The translations under genes were made by a program, and so were the position numbers. A stretch of 64,000 bases of DNA from Setomelanomma holmii (taxonomy: Eukaryota > Ascomycota > Dothideomycetes > Pleosporales > Phaeosphaeriaceae). Positions 13,288 through 24,907 of the stretch are shown here, piece by piece. The notes beneath the pieces were generated by a model, which had not been told where the DNA came from, ran no database searches, and saw only the letters and a list, made by a program, of their open reading frames with translations. Where the stretch lies: contig ML978234.1 in the NCBI GenBank assembly GCA_010015745.1, positions 96,626 to 160,625 on the forward strand, read 5' to 3'. The first letter of the stretch is position 1, and every line of letters begins with the position of its first letter.

Positions 13288-14964
13288 CTGAGGGGCGAGA
13301 CTGCTCACATTCAAGCTGGCTGCGAGGTCATTGACTTTGACCTCAGCCTGAGTAGCCACATCATGAACGATTTCGACATCAAGGTAGATCCAAACACGGT
13401 CGCGATACAGTGGACGAACAATAAGAGGTTTTCAATGGAAACAATCCAAGCCGCTCTAGAGAACGTCATGGGTCCACTTCGATATTGCTATCCCACAAAC
13501 CTGAGCTAGAAAGAACGCTTGAACGCCGCGGGTATTGCTGAATTCTACCATCTAGAGCACGCTCACGCAGCAGTGAAGACACTTAACGTCATGCCAGGTG
13601 TACAAGCTCAGCTGCTGTACACGGCTTTTACCACTGCCTCACACGATCTCTCTGATGCGATATGTACAGGTAACAGCGACATTGTCTCGCAGGAGAACTT
13701 GGAATTAGTCCGGGACCAAGTAAGAGAGGGAAATGTCACGTTGCACTTTATCGTAGAGTGCCGTAAAGGACTAATCAACATGAAGAGCATCCTAGAGGCT
13801 CTCTTCCTCGGATCTGTGGCCACGCTGCCAGGCGATCAGAACTTCCACTGTAACACTCGCAAGGCTTGGCACGACTTCTTCGCAACTGCCAAAGGAGAAG
13901 CTTGGTCGCGGCATCTTGGTCGCGGATGTAACCGCATCATCGTCAGTGAAAAGCACCAACAACGGATCAGGATCTATGAGCCATCCAGTCATGATATGAC
14001 TAGTCATCTGAGCCACGTCAACGATCGAATGGCGACAAAGGTGACAGAGCTCCAATGTCAGGTCATAAGATTCGACGCAAAACAATTCCGAGCTCTGCTT
14101 TCTTCTGGAGTTTTGGTCAAGATACGAGAAGCACTAGGCGAGTCTAGAGTCAGCTTAGACATTACTGATAGGATCTTGACACTTCGTTGTTCACAGATCA
14201 GGCTCAGCTCTTAGCGAAGTAACACGACTTACCTCTCCTCAATCTTGAGTGTCCACTATGCGGCAAGGAAACCAAGGATATCGAACTTGGTTGCGGCCAC
14301 GTTTGCTGCAGAGACTGTTTTGACCACCAACTACAGGTAGCTACCACATAATTGACGGGTCAATACTTCCCGCTGAAATGTTGGCATGACAGATGCGGAA
14401 AATCAGTAGCAATTGGCGACATGCGCAGGTAATGCCTCGGGTTCGACACTCGATGCACTGTTGGAGGCTTTCCTGACCTACTATGTCCGGTCGCAGTCGA
14501 AAACCTATCGCAATTGTCAAACATCAGATTGCAACTCTGTATACTTATGCAACGGCTCCTAGGAGATCTTCGCTTGCCCAAGCTGTCTAGCACAGACATG
14601 CACAAAGTGCGATGTCGAACCTCACGTTGGCTGAACTTGCGCTGAGTACAAAGTACATTTGGAGGAGACCAAGGAGAACGAATATTTACTAGCCAATTAT
14701 ATGGCTGCTGCTGGAATCAGCGTTTGCTCAAAGTATGCCACGCTGATCGAAAAGACTGAGGATTGTGATCGCGTCGGATGTAGTGGCTGTCATTGCCATC
14801 TCTGCTGGTTATGCATGAAAGATTTCCCGACAGACTACGCAACATACCAGCACCTGAGCACTGTTCATAGAAACCAGGGCTTGTTACCAGACTTCGACAA
14901 TCACGAACCAGAGTTCGACGACCACGGTGAGTGCCTTAATAATGATGACGGATGGGGCAACTGA
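13288..14964 (+). pseudogene. RBR (RING-IBR-RING) E3 ubiquitin ligase-like gene, broken
   Basis: Reading in order: an RRM/KH-like part (EFYHLEHAHAAVKTLN near 13.55 kb; IRIYEPS..VSLDI to 14.2 kb), a RING1 (LECPLCGKET..GCGHVCCRDCF near 14.25-14.33 kb), an IBR (LLEAFLTYYVRSQ..CPSCLAQTCTKC..TCAEYK, 14.45-14.65 kb) and a RING2 (LIEKTEDCDRVGCSGCHCHLCWLC, 14.74-14.82 kb). The order matches fungal IBR-finger proteins, which transfer ubiquitin through the RING2 cysteine. The frame is broken by TAG 13507-13509, TAG 14212-14214, TAA 14349-14351, TAG 14560-14562 and TGA 14632-14634, and by frame changes near 14.22 and 14.42 kb. Each stop could derive from CAG, CAA or CGA by a C-to-T change. No introns explain them. 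The left limit is arbitrary. Confidence 0.75.
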
Positions 14965-15598
14965 ACCCCAGCCACTCGCATCAGTGGTAGCGAAAGGCTC
15001 AATCTCCTAGACTGGATGACCTCAGGCATTAGATAGAAAAGAGGGCGAGGACCTAGATTCCTTTGCGTAGGTTCGACGGCTCTCAAAAGTGCGTGGTCGA
15101 GCGTTGACCAAACAAAATCCCGATGACGCTGCGGCCAATCAAAATGCGCGACCTTGACGCCCGTTTCAGCCTTGCTGACAAAATCTCGTCCCGGCTACGG
15201 ATCTGCGCGCTCCCGGACGATTACCAACCTTCCTTTTTTCGCTTGCAGCTTGTAATCTTACTTTGAAGATACCACAATGGCTCAACAGTGTAGCAATATC
15301 GATCAAATCCGCTCAGAACATGCAGCCAAGTGGTCTAACCTCGTGTAGCCATGCAGAAAACTTTCGTCCGGTCTGGTTGATGTGTAGTCATTGGTGCCGA
15401 TGCGCTCAAGGTGGATGAGTATATATGTATACATGGTACGTACCACCACAGCATAGCGCAAGACTGCCCCAAATACCATCGTGACTAGCCTCACGCATTC
15501 TCTTCCTTGCCTTCTCGAGCTCCATAGTCTCTCGCAAACCTACCCCCTCGGATTCGCGACCCCCCTCCATAGCCTCCTCCGTGCGCCTGTCTTGTATC
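14965..15598. other. Intergenic region upstream of the AIF-like gene
   Basis: 634 bp between the RBR pseudogene and the ATG at 15599. It presumably holds the promoter and 5' UTR of the downstream gene; the last 100 bp are C/T-rich, as is common before fungal starts. I see no gene or defined site. Confidence 0.4.
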
Positions 15599-16846
15599 AT
15601 GGCCGAACAATGCAACATTGTCGTCGTGGGCGGAAGTTCCGCCGGCTTGATGGCCGCTCACAACTTCTTGAAGTTCACTCTTCCCGCGCTTAAAGCCAGA
15701 GGCGGCGCAACATACCAGGTCTACCTTATCAACCCGTTTCCGAAGTGGTACTTCAGAGTAGCCTCCCCTCGAGTCGCGACGTCCACAACAAGAATGGCGG
15801 CCGAAAAGGTCGTTTTCGAGATAAGTGAAGGCTTCGAGCAGTACTCGAAAGACGATTTCACCTTCATTGTTGGTACGGCTACCGGGCTGAACACCAATGC
15901 GCGAACGGTGTCGTACAAGAGCAGCAAAAGCATCGAGCAGCTGTCATATCATGCCCTGATTGTCGCAACGGGTAGCAAGACCTTCTATCCCGCGTTCTCG
16001 CAAAGCGCTGGCACAGAGGAAACCTTCGAAGCCATCGAGACCACCAATGCGAAGGTGAAGTCTTCCAAGGACATCATCATCGTCGGTGGTGGGCCAACAG
16101 CTATTGAATTCGCTGCTGAAGTAGCAGAGTTCCGCAATGGAAAGCCTGGCTGGTTCAGCAATGCCCCTCGCAAAGTCAACATCACCCTCCTCACTGCTAC
16201 CGATCGTCTGCTACCACAGCTCCAACCCCGCATCGGCAAGACCGCAGAGCAGAAGCTCAAGAACCTAGGTGTGGACGTCGTATACAATACTCGCGTCACG
16301 GACGCTAAAGAAGATGGCCGCGGTCGTACTGTCGTAACGCTGGCCAAAGGCGAAACACTCGAAGCTGACCTCTACGTTCCCGCCTATGGCGTCCAGCCAA
16401 ATTCATCCTGGCTCCCTGAGAATCTTCTCGATGAGAAGAACTACCTCAAGACGAGCGACACTCTTCGTGTCGACGTTGCTGGCCCACGCGTCTACGCCGT
16501 CGGCGACATCGCCTCATACTCCCGCAACAATGTTTTCGACATTATACAAGCCCTGCCCGTCCTTGCGGTCAACATGAAGCGTGACCTGCTTGCATACAAC
16601 CCGATGCTACCATTGGAGAAGCCCAAGGGTAAGGATAGAGTGTACAAAATTGATACGCGGGACAGTATGGTTATGCCTCTCGGGTCAAGCGGTGGTGTTG
16701 GTGTGATCATGGATTGGGAGCTTCCAGGTTGGGCTGTGTGGTTGATCAAGGGCCGAGATTATTTGCTCGGTATGAGCGGTTTGCCGACGGTGAACGGTGG
16801 CGTAGTCAAAGAGACGAAGTGGACGACTGATGAAGCTGTTATCTGA
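15599..16846 (+). CDS. AIF/AMID-like FAD-dependent oxidoreductase
   Basis: Intronless, 415 aa, starting at the ATG that follows a C/T-rich leader. It is a two-dinucleotide-binding flavoprotein of the apoptosis-inducing-factor homologue (AIFM2/FSP1, AMID) type, which oxidises NAD(P)H and passes electrons to quinones or oxygen. N-terminal FAD Rossmann motif VVVGGSSAG (about residues 8-16); second NAD(P)H-binding motif IIIVGGGPTAIEFAAE near residue 160; GVQPNSSWLP and the FAD-closing RVYAVGDIASY near residue 300. The length is normal for fungal members. It has no obvious mitochondrial presequence or membrane helix, so it is probably cytosolic or peripherally membrane-bound. The exact substrate cannot be read from sequence. 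Confidence 0.92.
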   Translation: MAEQCNIVVVGGSSAGLMAAHNFLKFTLPALKARGGATYQVYLINPFPKWYFRVASPRVATSTTRMAAEKVVFEISEGFEQYSKDDFTFIVGTATGLNTNARTVSYKSSKSIEQLSYHALIVATGSKTFYPAFSQSAGTEETFEAIETTNAKVKSSKDIIIVGGGPTAIEFAAEVAEFRNGKPGWFSNAPRKVNITLLTATDRLLPQLQPRIGKTAEQKLKNLGVDVVYNTRVTDAKEDGRGRTVVTLAKGETLEADLYVPAYGVQPNSSWLPENLLDEKNYLKTSDTLRVDVAGPRVYAVGDIASYSRNNVFDIIQALPVLAVNMKRDLLAYNPMLPLEKPKGKDRVYKIDTRDSMVMPLGSSGGVGVIMDWELPGWAVWLIKGRDYLLGMSGLPTVNGGVVKETKWTTDEAVI

Positions 16847-17027
16847 GGGACTTGCAATCAGGTGGTCATTTGCATGTGAATGTCGACACGGAAGTGTTCC
16901 CAGGTGGTCGCGCGCATCCGAAGTTTCTTTTTCACCTTTTTCACCTTGTCGATACCATAATCGCGACTCTCGTTCTGCCTTTTCCGTTTCCATGGGTATT
17001 GTGTCAGGCACGTGATCGCGTTTTGCT

Positions 17028-17062
17028 CCTTCCTTCCTTCCTTCCTTCCTTCCTTCCTTCCT
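17028..17062. repeat. (CCTT)n microsatellite
   Basis: About eight and a half perfect copies of CCTT lie 72 bp upstream of the ATG of the next gene, in its presumed 5' UTR or core promoter. Such pyrimidine tracts are common before fungal start sites, and this one is likely length-polymorphic. Confidence 0.9.
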
Positions 17063-17133
17063 CACGCAAGCGACGCTTTAGTCTCAAATCATCTCACCTC
17101 ACCTCCGACCTCCTCAACTTAACACTCTGCATA

Positions 17134-18464
17134 ATGTCAGCAATGGCATCAGTTCATCCAACCATGGTGTCATACACACCAGTTGAAGAGCAACGGCATA
17201 CTCTCTTACGAGACCGCGTGCACAGGTATGTCGCCTGCTCCATAGACATGCGAGTGACGCTGATGGCTACCTAGTACGAATGCAATACGGCTTGAAAAGA
17301 GACAACAGTGCGTGGTAATCGTCGTAAGTCGACGTCTTTACCTTACTAATATGCTCTTGTGCAGCCTCGATACACTCAACACGGCGATGGCGCTACTGCA
17401 ACAACAGATCTTTGCAGCGAGGACTAGTTACAAAGCTGCTACTCAGTTTGTACACTCCGATCGATCCGAGTTGCCCGCATGACTGACCAAACATTAGGGC
17501 AACCGTTACTGCCATTGACGATCAGTCTAAATACGCGACCCGACTCTTTGCAGACGAAATCCAAGCAAGACTCCCGCAAGAAATCCGCGATATGGTTTAT
17601 GATCTTCTCTGGAACGAAGAACTTGCAAAGTATGATCTGTATAGAAATGAACGACCATGGCGAGCGAATGAAGTTGAGCATGAGATGATTGAAAGCTATC
17701 CCGAAGGCTGGTGTTCCGAATATGGCTTTCCTGGAAACCCGCGTGAGGAGGCACTTGGACCTTACCCTCACAAGCCCTTTATCAACCCAGAATTTGTCGG
17801 CGAAGAGATCGCTCAAGAGGCCACACAAGCTTTCTATCGACTCGCCGGGGGCTACGTCGAGACACTAGATGAAGATTGTCTGGAAGACTACTTCAGATAC
17901 GACAACTTTGGTGTGGGTGTCGAACCACGAAAGTTCATCACGTCTATCACGTTCTTCTTGGACATATGCTCCCAAGTGGACAAGTATCCAGCCTATTGGC
18001 GTCAGCGCTATGATCAGGTACCCACTCTCGAGTTGACTGATGCTGGTATTGAGTCTATCTTCGGCTCGGACGCACAGCACATAGCGAAGATCACGTTCTT
18101 GATCAAAGACGAGAACCCTCAAACAGCACTCGAGACCCTTGCGAGAAGCTTGCCGTTATATGCGCAGCTCAAGTCTGTGGGAGCATCAATCACGGTCATA
18201 TATCGCTACCACCAGAGCTACGACCAAGCTCATGGCTACCGCGCCCAAAGCCAAAGCCCAGCGCAGGTAGAACCGATCGACCTCGGCGCAATCTTGGAGA
18301 CTCCACGAGATATGTGGGAGGATCGCATGCTGCAATCATGTCAGCAACAGAGATCGGAGAGCTACCCGTTTGTGCACGTCTCCATTGAGTCGTACCGCCA
18401 GTTCAAGATGGAGATGGACAGATACCGACAAATGTATCCGATCCCAGGAGGTCCAGTCCCTTGA
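17134..18464 (+). CDS. Hypothetical protein, F-box-free DUF type of filamentous ascomycetes
   Basis: Model: join(17134..17225, 17275..17307, 17365..17445, 17498..18464), 390 aa; the introns are 49, 57 and 52 bp and all phases agree. The third donor is the less common GTTTGT. An N-terminal, probably helical region (HLDTLNTAMALLQQQ) leads into LPQEIRDMVYDLLW, a motif typical of large families of uncharacterised fungal proteins that begin with a short F-box-like helix. The rest is acidic, with many aromatic residues, and ends PIPGGPVP. I recognise no catalytic motif, signal peptide or membrane segment. Function unknown. Confidence 0.8.
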
Positions 18465-18828
18465 GAGAGCTGCAGCCATATAGGGATGTACCAAGATTTG
18501 CAGGACAGAAAGCATCACTTCATCTGTCCGCGACGAGGCGAACTACAAGGTGATAGAGGTGGCACCAATCATTGATGCTAGCTAGCCTCCATGAGTGTTT
18601 CTCGTGTCTTCTAGCATCATGGCCATTCGTACATGAATCGATGCTACACTAGGCACCACTTCAAACACACTAGACTGAACCAGCTGTCAGACCAAACTTT
18701 TGTCCACAAATTACCATAGCTCGTCCAGATTTTACCCTACTTCCCCGCATCGACGTTACTCCACATGCTCTGCCCCACCACGTCGGTTGTGATCTTGGTA
18801 CCTGCAGGAAGGATGATGTTCGACCTGT

Positions 18829-21382
18829 TCAGGTGAAGCAGCTTGTGCCTTCGTCTTCCTTCCCCTCGTCCTCGTCCTCGTCCTCGTCCTTGTAGTGGAC
18901 GCTGCGGGCAGTCTCGCAGGGATCGGTGGCGTATGCGATAGTGCAATGCTCCCAGTCCGGGTCCTCCATGAGCTGACGCTTGAAGTTGAGGGCGTGATAG
19001 ATGTTGGCGAAGCGGAACTCGATATAGAAGCGCTGCGAACAATGTTAGCCATGCGTGTTGAGTCTTCAGGGAACGACGTACACCTCGAGCAGTCTTGCCA
19101 CGCTTGATGCGATCAACTTCGCGCTTTGACGCACCCTTGCCCTTGGCGAGCTTCATGAGAAGCATGTCAGACCAATCCTCTTCAGCATCGATTGCTCGCA
19201 CACATCTTGAGGCGTCACCATCAGTACAGTTACGCATGACGTCGTTGATAGAGCTGGGCGCTGGCTGCTTCTCGACAAAGACAACGGTCTTCTTGTCACC
19301 CTGACCCTGGATCTCGATACCGTTTTCGGTAGCCTTGAAGTAATTGTCGCATGCCTCGGGAGTCAAGAACCTGACGACCGCACAGTCGAACCCTGGTGTA
19401 GGCATGGCAATGGATTCGAGTCTACCACCCCAGACGAGGGCTTGAAGTTGGTTGATGCTCTTGACTCCAGAAACTCCCTTCAGGATGCAGGCACGATACG
19501 CCGGAGCTAGAACATGTTAGCTTCCTACACATGTTCAAAGTGGTATATGTAGCCTATTAGCTTACGGGCTTCGCGTTTCTCCTGTGTAGGCCATGCCTTC
19601 ATGTTCTCCACCGGATCGTTTGCTTTAGTCTCAGTTTTGACAGCAGCAGGAGCAGAAGTAGAAACAGGCGCAGGCGCAGACGCAGACGCAGTCGCCGACA
19701 CAGTCGTACGGGCAGAAGCAGGTTCTGGTTTAGGCAAGACTGCGAGCATGGTGTTGCAAAGGCCACCGATCCCTTCCAAGTCGTTGAGCGAGAGGTATCC
19801 ATCTTGGACAAGCTGGACATAGAGACAGATCAGGTTTCCACCAGCATCCTTCAATGCCTTCTTGGTAGCTTCAGAAGTGATGATCTTCTCACTCTTCTTG
19901 ATCTTGTTGATATAGTTGACTGTGGCGAAAGCGAACCGAGCTGCCAGCTTTTCGGCGTCCGCGGTGCTCAATTGGGCCCCAGGAGCTTGAGAGGTTCGCA
20001 ACTTTGCGGATGTTGTTCTAATGTTGTGTATAGTGCCCTCGCCACCAGGTATAGCTTCGATGTACTCTGCTGCTTTTCGCATGTACGCTCGCTCCAGGTC
20101 TTGTTGGGATACGTCCTTCGACTGAACAGTATCTTGCACCTTCTCCGTCTTAGCCGCTTCTTGGCGTAAGTCGGTCTCGGTCTCCGATGCAGAAGTAGTT
20201 GTGATGTTGCCAGCGACGGCAATCCTGGAATCATCACTCGTCACGGATGGGTTGGCAGTGTAGCTCTTCAGCACACCTACTGGTGTGTTCTTAACGGTCG
20301 GTCCTTCGTCGAATGAGTATTGACCCTTCACGGGTGGAGCTTGTGTGTCTGCCTTGGTCGAGGACATGGCAGAGCCCATGGCATTCAGGCGTGCAAACAT
20401 CTCGTCCAAGGCCGACTCCCCAGCGCTGACGGGAGCTGGAACCTCGATCTTAGGCGGCGCAGGCTGAGGAGCTGCATCGAGCTCAACTTCAGCGACAGGG
20501 ACTGGACGGGCTGGACTGGGGGTTCAATTAGCAAACATGCAGATACAACGAAGTCTTCTTTCGCGGAGGCATAGGCTGAATCTACCCACCGCACTCTGTC
20601 GCGGTCATCTGATGACCACAGAGTCCGCTGAGGATGCACCGACTCTTAACACTATGCAGTTCAGACGAGAAAGTACGTACCCTTCAGGCTCCTTGGGCTT
20701 AGCCTTCACTGGTCCAGGGACAGGCGATGCCCCCGCTGTAGGAGACGCGCCAGCTGCGACCGGCACGCGGGATGGTGTGCTCAGTGCGCCTGAAGTTGTA
20801 GTAGAGCTAACAATCTTGACGGCGGCCTTCTTGAGCTTGACGTTGCCGGCATTCGCAGCAGGCTGCACCGCGAGGTTGCTGCGAGCGTCCTGGGTTCTGA
20901 AGCTCGACGGAGGTCCACGTGCTGGCGGCCGGCGAGTTGGGGGCGGGCGGCCTTGAAGCAGCGCGTCATGTAGCGATGCGCGATTCATGGCTGCTCCAGA
21001 TGGAGGTGAGCGCGCAGGCGAGAGCGGAGGCGAGGGTAAGCTATTTCTTTGCGAGTCAGCAATAGGAACGGGAAAAGCCACAGAATGCAAGAAAGTAGGT
21101 CGAGCAGGTGTGTAGTCGGATGCAGTGTCGATAGATGCAGTTGTGGGATCCGCGGTGGAGGTGGCGTTGTTTTGACTGTGCGTTGCTAAGAGAATTTCAG
21201 TAACAGCAACGGGAAAGCACGTGGACAAGCGAGAAGACAACGGATTTCTACTTACCAATGGTGCTTCGTGTGTCAACCGGAAAGCGTTCCATACCTTCTA
21301 TGCAAGCATTGAGGCAAGCTTGGTAGTCTTCATCCTCACTACAGCGTGGGCGATGTGCGGGTGATGTGGGCTTTCCAGGCAT
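18829..21382 (-). CDS. Hypothetical RNA-binding-like protein with Pro/Ala-rich N-terminus
   Basis: Model: complement of join(18829..19032, 19082..19506, 19566..20515, 20681..21185, 21256..21382), 736 aa; phases agree at all four introns (49, 59, 165 and 70 bp). The N-terminal third is Pro/Ser/Ala-rich and presumably disordered (SPPLSPARSPPS, RRPPARGPPSS). The middle is helical (residues with AAEYIEAIPGGEGT, LNDLEGIGGLCNTML). Near the C-terminus, ACILKGVSGVKSINQLQALVWGGRLESI followed by FDCAVVRFLTPEACDNYFKAT has the pattern of an RRM-like fold, and RGRFYIEFRFANIYHALNFKRQL may be a second one. The tail is a run of Asp-Glu. An RNA-linked role is inference from that pattern only. Confidence 0.75.
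18864..18890. repeat. (CTCGTC)n repeat inside coding sequence
   Basis: Tandem CTCGTC hexamers encode, on the minus strand, the alternating Asp-Glu run near the C-terminus of the hypothetical RNA-binding-like protein. Length changes would add or remove whole DE pairs without a frameshift. Confidence 0.8.
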
Positions 21383-22534
21383 AGAACCACAGCTGAAGCG
21401 ACAGTCGAGATTAGCCTGATATCATCGGAGGTCGTTGTTGTAATCGTGACTTGGTGTGACGAGAGCCTTCAAACGATGCGAGTGGGGAGGATTCGGAGTT
21501 TGAGATGATGCAGGCCCGCTGCTGCCACATTGGTCGAACAGTGGCCAGGTAGGAAATGAATGTGATTGGTGAAGACGAGTCCGCGATATCTCTAGCAAAA
21601 TGAAGCAAAACGAACCAGAATGCAGACAGATCCGATGTAGTGCTGGCACACTGAAGCAAGAAGATGGACACTGCATGTTCAGCAGGCTACAGTGCCATCA
21701 GACGAGGCGTGACAGTGAAGCTGTGATGAAGAAATATGCCATGATGAAACGACGTAGGGGTAATAGTAAAGTACCGACCAACTATTGCTTTCCCGGCCAT
21801 TGACGATGCGTACTTCGTCGACCCTAACATTTTTAGATGCATGAAAATTCCATTGAAGCGAATGACTCGCGGCAATCCTAGCACAGCTTCACCCCCATAT
21901 GGCTGTCCAACGAATTTTTCACCTATACGCCTGAATTTCGTTGCATCAACGTATGCTCATGGAAAACTTGCGTGGCACAGGCGTAGGAGGTCACCGTACT
22001 CATAAGCCCACTAAACATCGGGTCTCCATAAGAAGTATCACATCTAGGCTGATACGAAAGTCCAAGATTACGCTGTAGTCCAGGGTAGTTCTACCTCGGA
22101 AGACAGACAAAACATTCCAGGGCGTGAAGACGTCCAGATCATAATTTCAGAAGCTTGATGATAGGGCGAATGTTTGAGGGTGACGCGTTGGATTTGTGTA
22201 AGGAGGATGGCAATCACATCAACTCAAGGAGTGATGATGACGTCTTACCGCTGTACCAGAACATAGTTGCTGTTGTTGCCAAATGACAGCTGGTAGGCTG
22301 GTGTTGTTGGAACGATGTTTGGCGAGTGAGGATGCCGGAACACGAGCTGTGGCTGATCAGGAGCTCGGGCCACATCAACGTCACCGCAGCTGCCGCATCC
22401 ATGTGTGCCTAAAGCTCAACACCATCCACGGGCTCGATACAGCCACACTTCCACATATCGTTCTCCTCCACTCGCTGGAGCCCCGCAAAGATCATCGAGC
22501 AACTTGCCAGACTTTTAACACCACACAAGTCATA
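21383..22534. promoter_or_regulatory. Divergent intergenic region between the hypothetical gene and snx41
   Basis: 1.15 kb separate two outward-facing start codons (21382 minus, 22535 plus), so it must hold both promoters. No further gene or clear regulatory motif is seen; the short ORFs inside lack protein character. Confidence 0.5.
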
Positions 22535-24679
22535 ATGTGGGACGACGAAGACAACAACCCATATGGTTCCTTTGCCCGCCACGATTCAAACTCCTCGGAT
22601 GTGCCTGGCTTAGCTTCGCCGGCAGCACGTAAGATTCTCACATGACCCGCAAGAAAGATATGAACATCTTGTACTGAAAGCTTCTAAGTTCCGTACCGAC
22701 CCGCAACACCACCCTCCGAGACATCGTCACCCGCACAAGAGTCGCCCGAGTATGTGTCGCAACCGGACATGAGCGATGTCGACTACAACGACGACCATGA
22801 TGATGAAGAGCAGTCTGCGAAACCAAAGAAGAGTGGTTATGATGCGCGCGTGGAGCAATGGCTGCACGAACAACCTGATCAACTCATCCTCATCACAAAT
22901 TCAGGCATGGACGGAGTGAAATATGTCCAGTACACCATCAATTGCGGCGTATATATATCATCTTGATCAAGTGAGAATAGCGCTGACATATCAGCAGGGC
23001 CTCGAAGTTAAGCGCAGATACTCTGAGTTTGCCTCGTTACGCGCGACGCTCGTCAATCTACATCCCACCCTGGTAATACCGCCTATACCAGAGAAGCACA
23101 CTATTGCAGACTATGCTGCGAAGCCGACGAAGGCCAAGGAGGATGCTGGCATCATTGAGCTGAGGAAGCGCATGTTGGCTGTGTTCTTGAATCGCTGTCG
23201 AAAGATGACGGAAGTGTTGAACGACGGCGTGTACTGGAGATTCCTTGATCCATACACCAGCTGGGTCTGCTAATCCCTGTAACCTCGGTATCTCGCCAGA
23301 ACTAACAATGCGACACAGAACGACGTCCTAAACAGTCCACCAGTTAGCAACATCCCAAAGCAGATCCTCAAGGCACCTCCACTAGACACCGCGAACCCCA
23401 CGCAAGCGCACAGCTATCTCCCCGTCCCCTCATCATCCGCGAAAATCAAGTCTGGTGGGCAAACATCCAGCTCAGGCACACCCGTTGCGCCGGCCAACAC
23501 TGGCGCACTACCCTCAGCAGCAGCGCACACGACACCAGGACCACAAATATTTGGGCGATTTCCTCCAGAGACGCGGCAATTGGCCGAGGAGGAGCTGGAC
23601 CCCTACTTCGTCAGTTTCGAGACAACTACCAAAGAAATCGAGACTTTGCTACAAGGACCCATGGAGAAGGTCAACCGGAGATTACTGATGCATCTAGGTA
23701 ACTGGGGAGAGGATATGGCCGATCTAGGCGCTCGCTTCAATGCATTCTCATTGTCCGAACAGTCCCAATCACTTGCCGCAGCGATAGAAAAGACGGGTCA
23801 GGCAGTAGACTCGACATACATTGCAACCACAGAACTCGCCTCTTCACTCAGCGCAAGCTTCTCAGAACCGATGCGCGAAAGTGCGCAATTTGCAGGCGTC
23901 GTCCGTTCTGTCCTCAGATACCGGGTCCTCAAACGGATACAAGAAGACATGACCAAGGACGAGCTCGAAAAGAAGCGAAATCTCCTCGAGTCTCTCGAAG
24001 CCAGCGAAGCAGAAGCTAAGCGTCTGCAACAACATCTCTCGGGCGCTGGCCAGGCACCGCCCACGCGTAGCCGCGCCACATCAAACTCCTCACAACGTAG
24101 CGACACCGCTGGACCGCCGCCACGCGAAGAAGACAGCACATCCATCGATTCCGACTTCCCACCTACACACGGCGATACACCGTCTGCCTCGCAAGGCGCG
24201 CCCGACGGCGCAAACTCGCCGCCAACGAGTCCGCACAAGAAGACTGCGAGTGGGAACTTTGTAACAAACAAACTCTTTGGATCAATCACACACGCTTTTA
24301 GGGGCATGGCGGACGTTGACCCTGAGAAGACACGAAGAGACCAGATCGGCAAGACCAGAGATAGCTTAGTCCAGCTCGAACAAGCGCTGGGCGTCGCAGA
24401 AAAGGACACAAAGGACGCAAGTGCTGGTGTGATGAAGGATTTACGGAGATTCCAGGCGGAGAAGGAGAATGACTTGCGGCGGTACATGGTACGTTAATTC
24501 AAGATCAGAAGCTGAGGGCGAACGACACGGAATGCTAATCATATTTGCAGATGGAGTTCGCGCAATGTCATATTGACTGGGCGAAACGGAATAAGGCGGC
24601 GTGGGAGGATGCGAGAGGTGAAGTGCAGAATATTCAGCATGCGGTCGATGAGTATCCTAGGACAGCAGAGGATATGTAG
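22535..24679 (+). CDS. snx41: Sorting nexin 41 / Atg20-type PX-BAR protein
   Basis: Model: join(22535..22628, 22689..22948, 22998..23264, 23319..24488, 24551..24679), 639 aa; all phases agree. The N-terminus MWDDEDNNPYGSF is characteristic of fungal Snx41. A PX domain (about residues 75-210) binds PtdIns3P: KRRYSEFASLR holds the key Arg-Tyr, with the PPIPEKH loop after it. A C-terminal BAR-like coiled region follows (KVNRRLLMHLGNW, VLRYRVLKRIQEDM, MEFAQCHIDWAKRN), interrupted by a Ser/Pro-rich loop. Family role: with Snx4 it retrieves cargo from endosomes and acts in selective autophagy and pexophagy. The third intron uses a GTCTGC donor. Confidence 0.92.
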
Positions 24680-24907
24680 GTGTAAGTATATGGGAGTGGT
24701 AATGATAGATGCATGTGATATCAGGAGGTATGACATTGATCTTGACAGTTCAAGCATGGATGCATTGGACTTGTATCACTTAGTAGAAGATCCAGACATC
24801 AATAACATCTTAATACGCTATGCTATGCAGCACACTAACACCAACAGTGTACGCTTATCCTCTTGGCTCTATCCCTATTCTTCCCTTCCTCTTTCACTCA
24901 TACCCAC

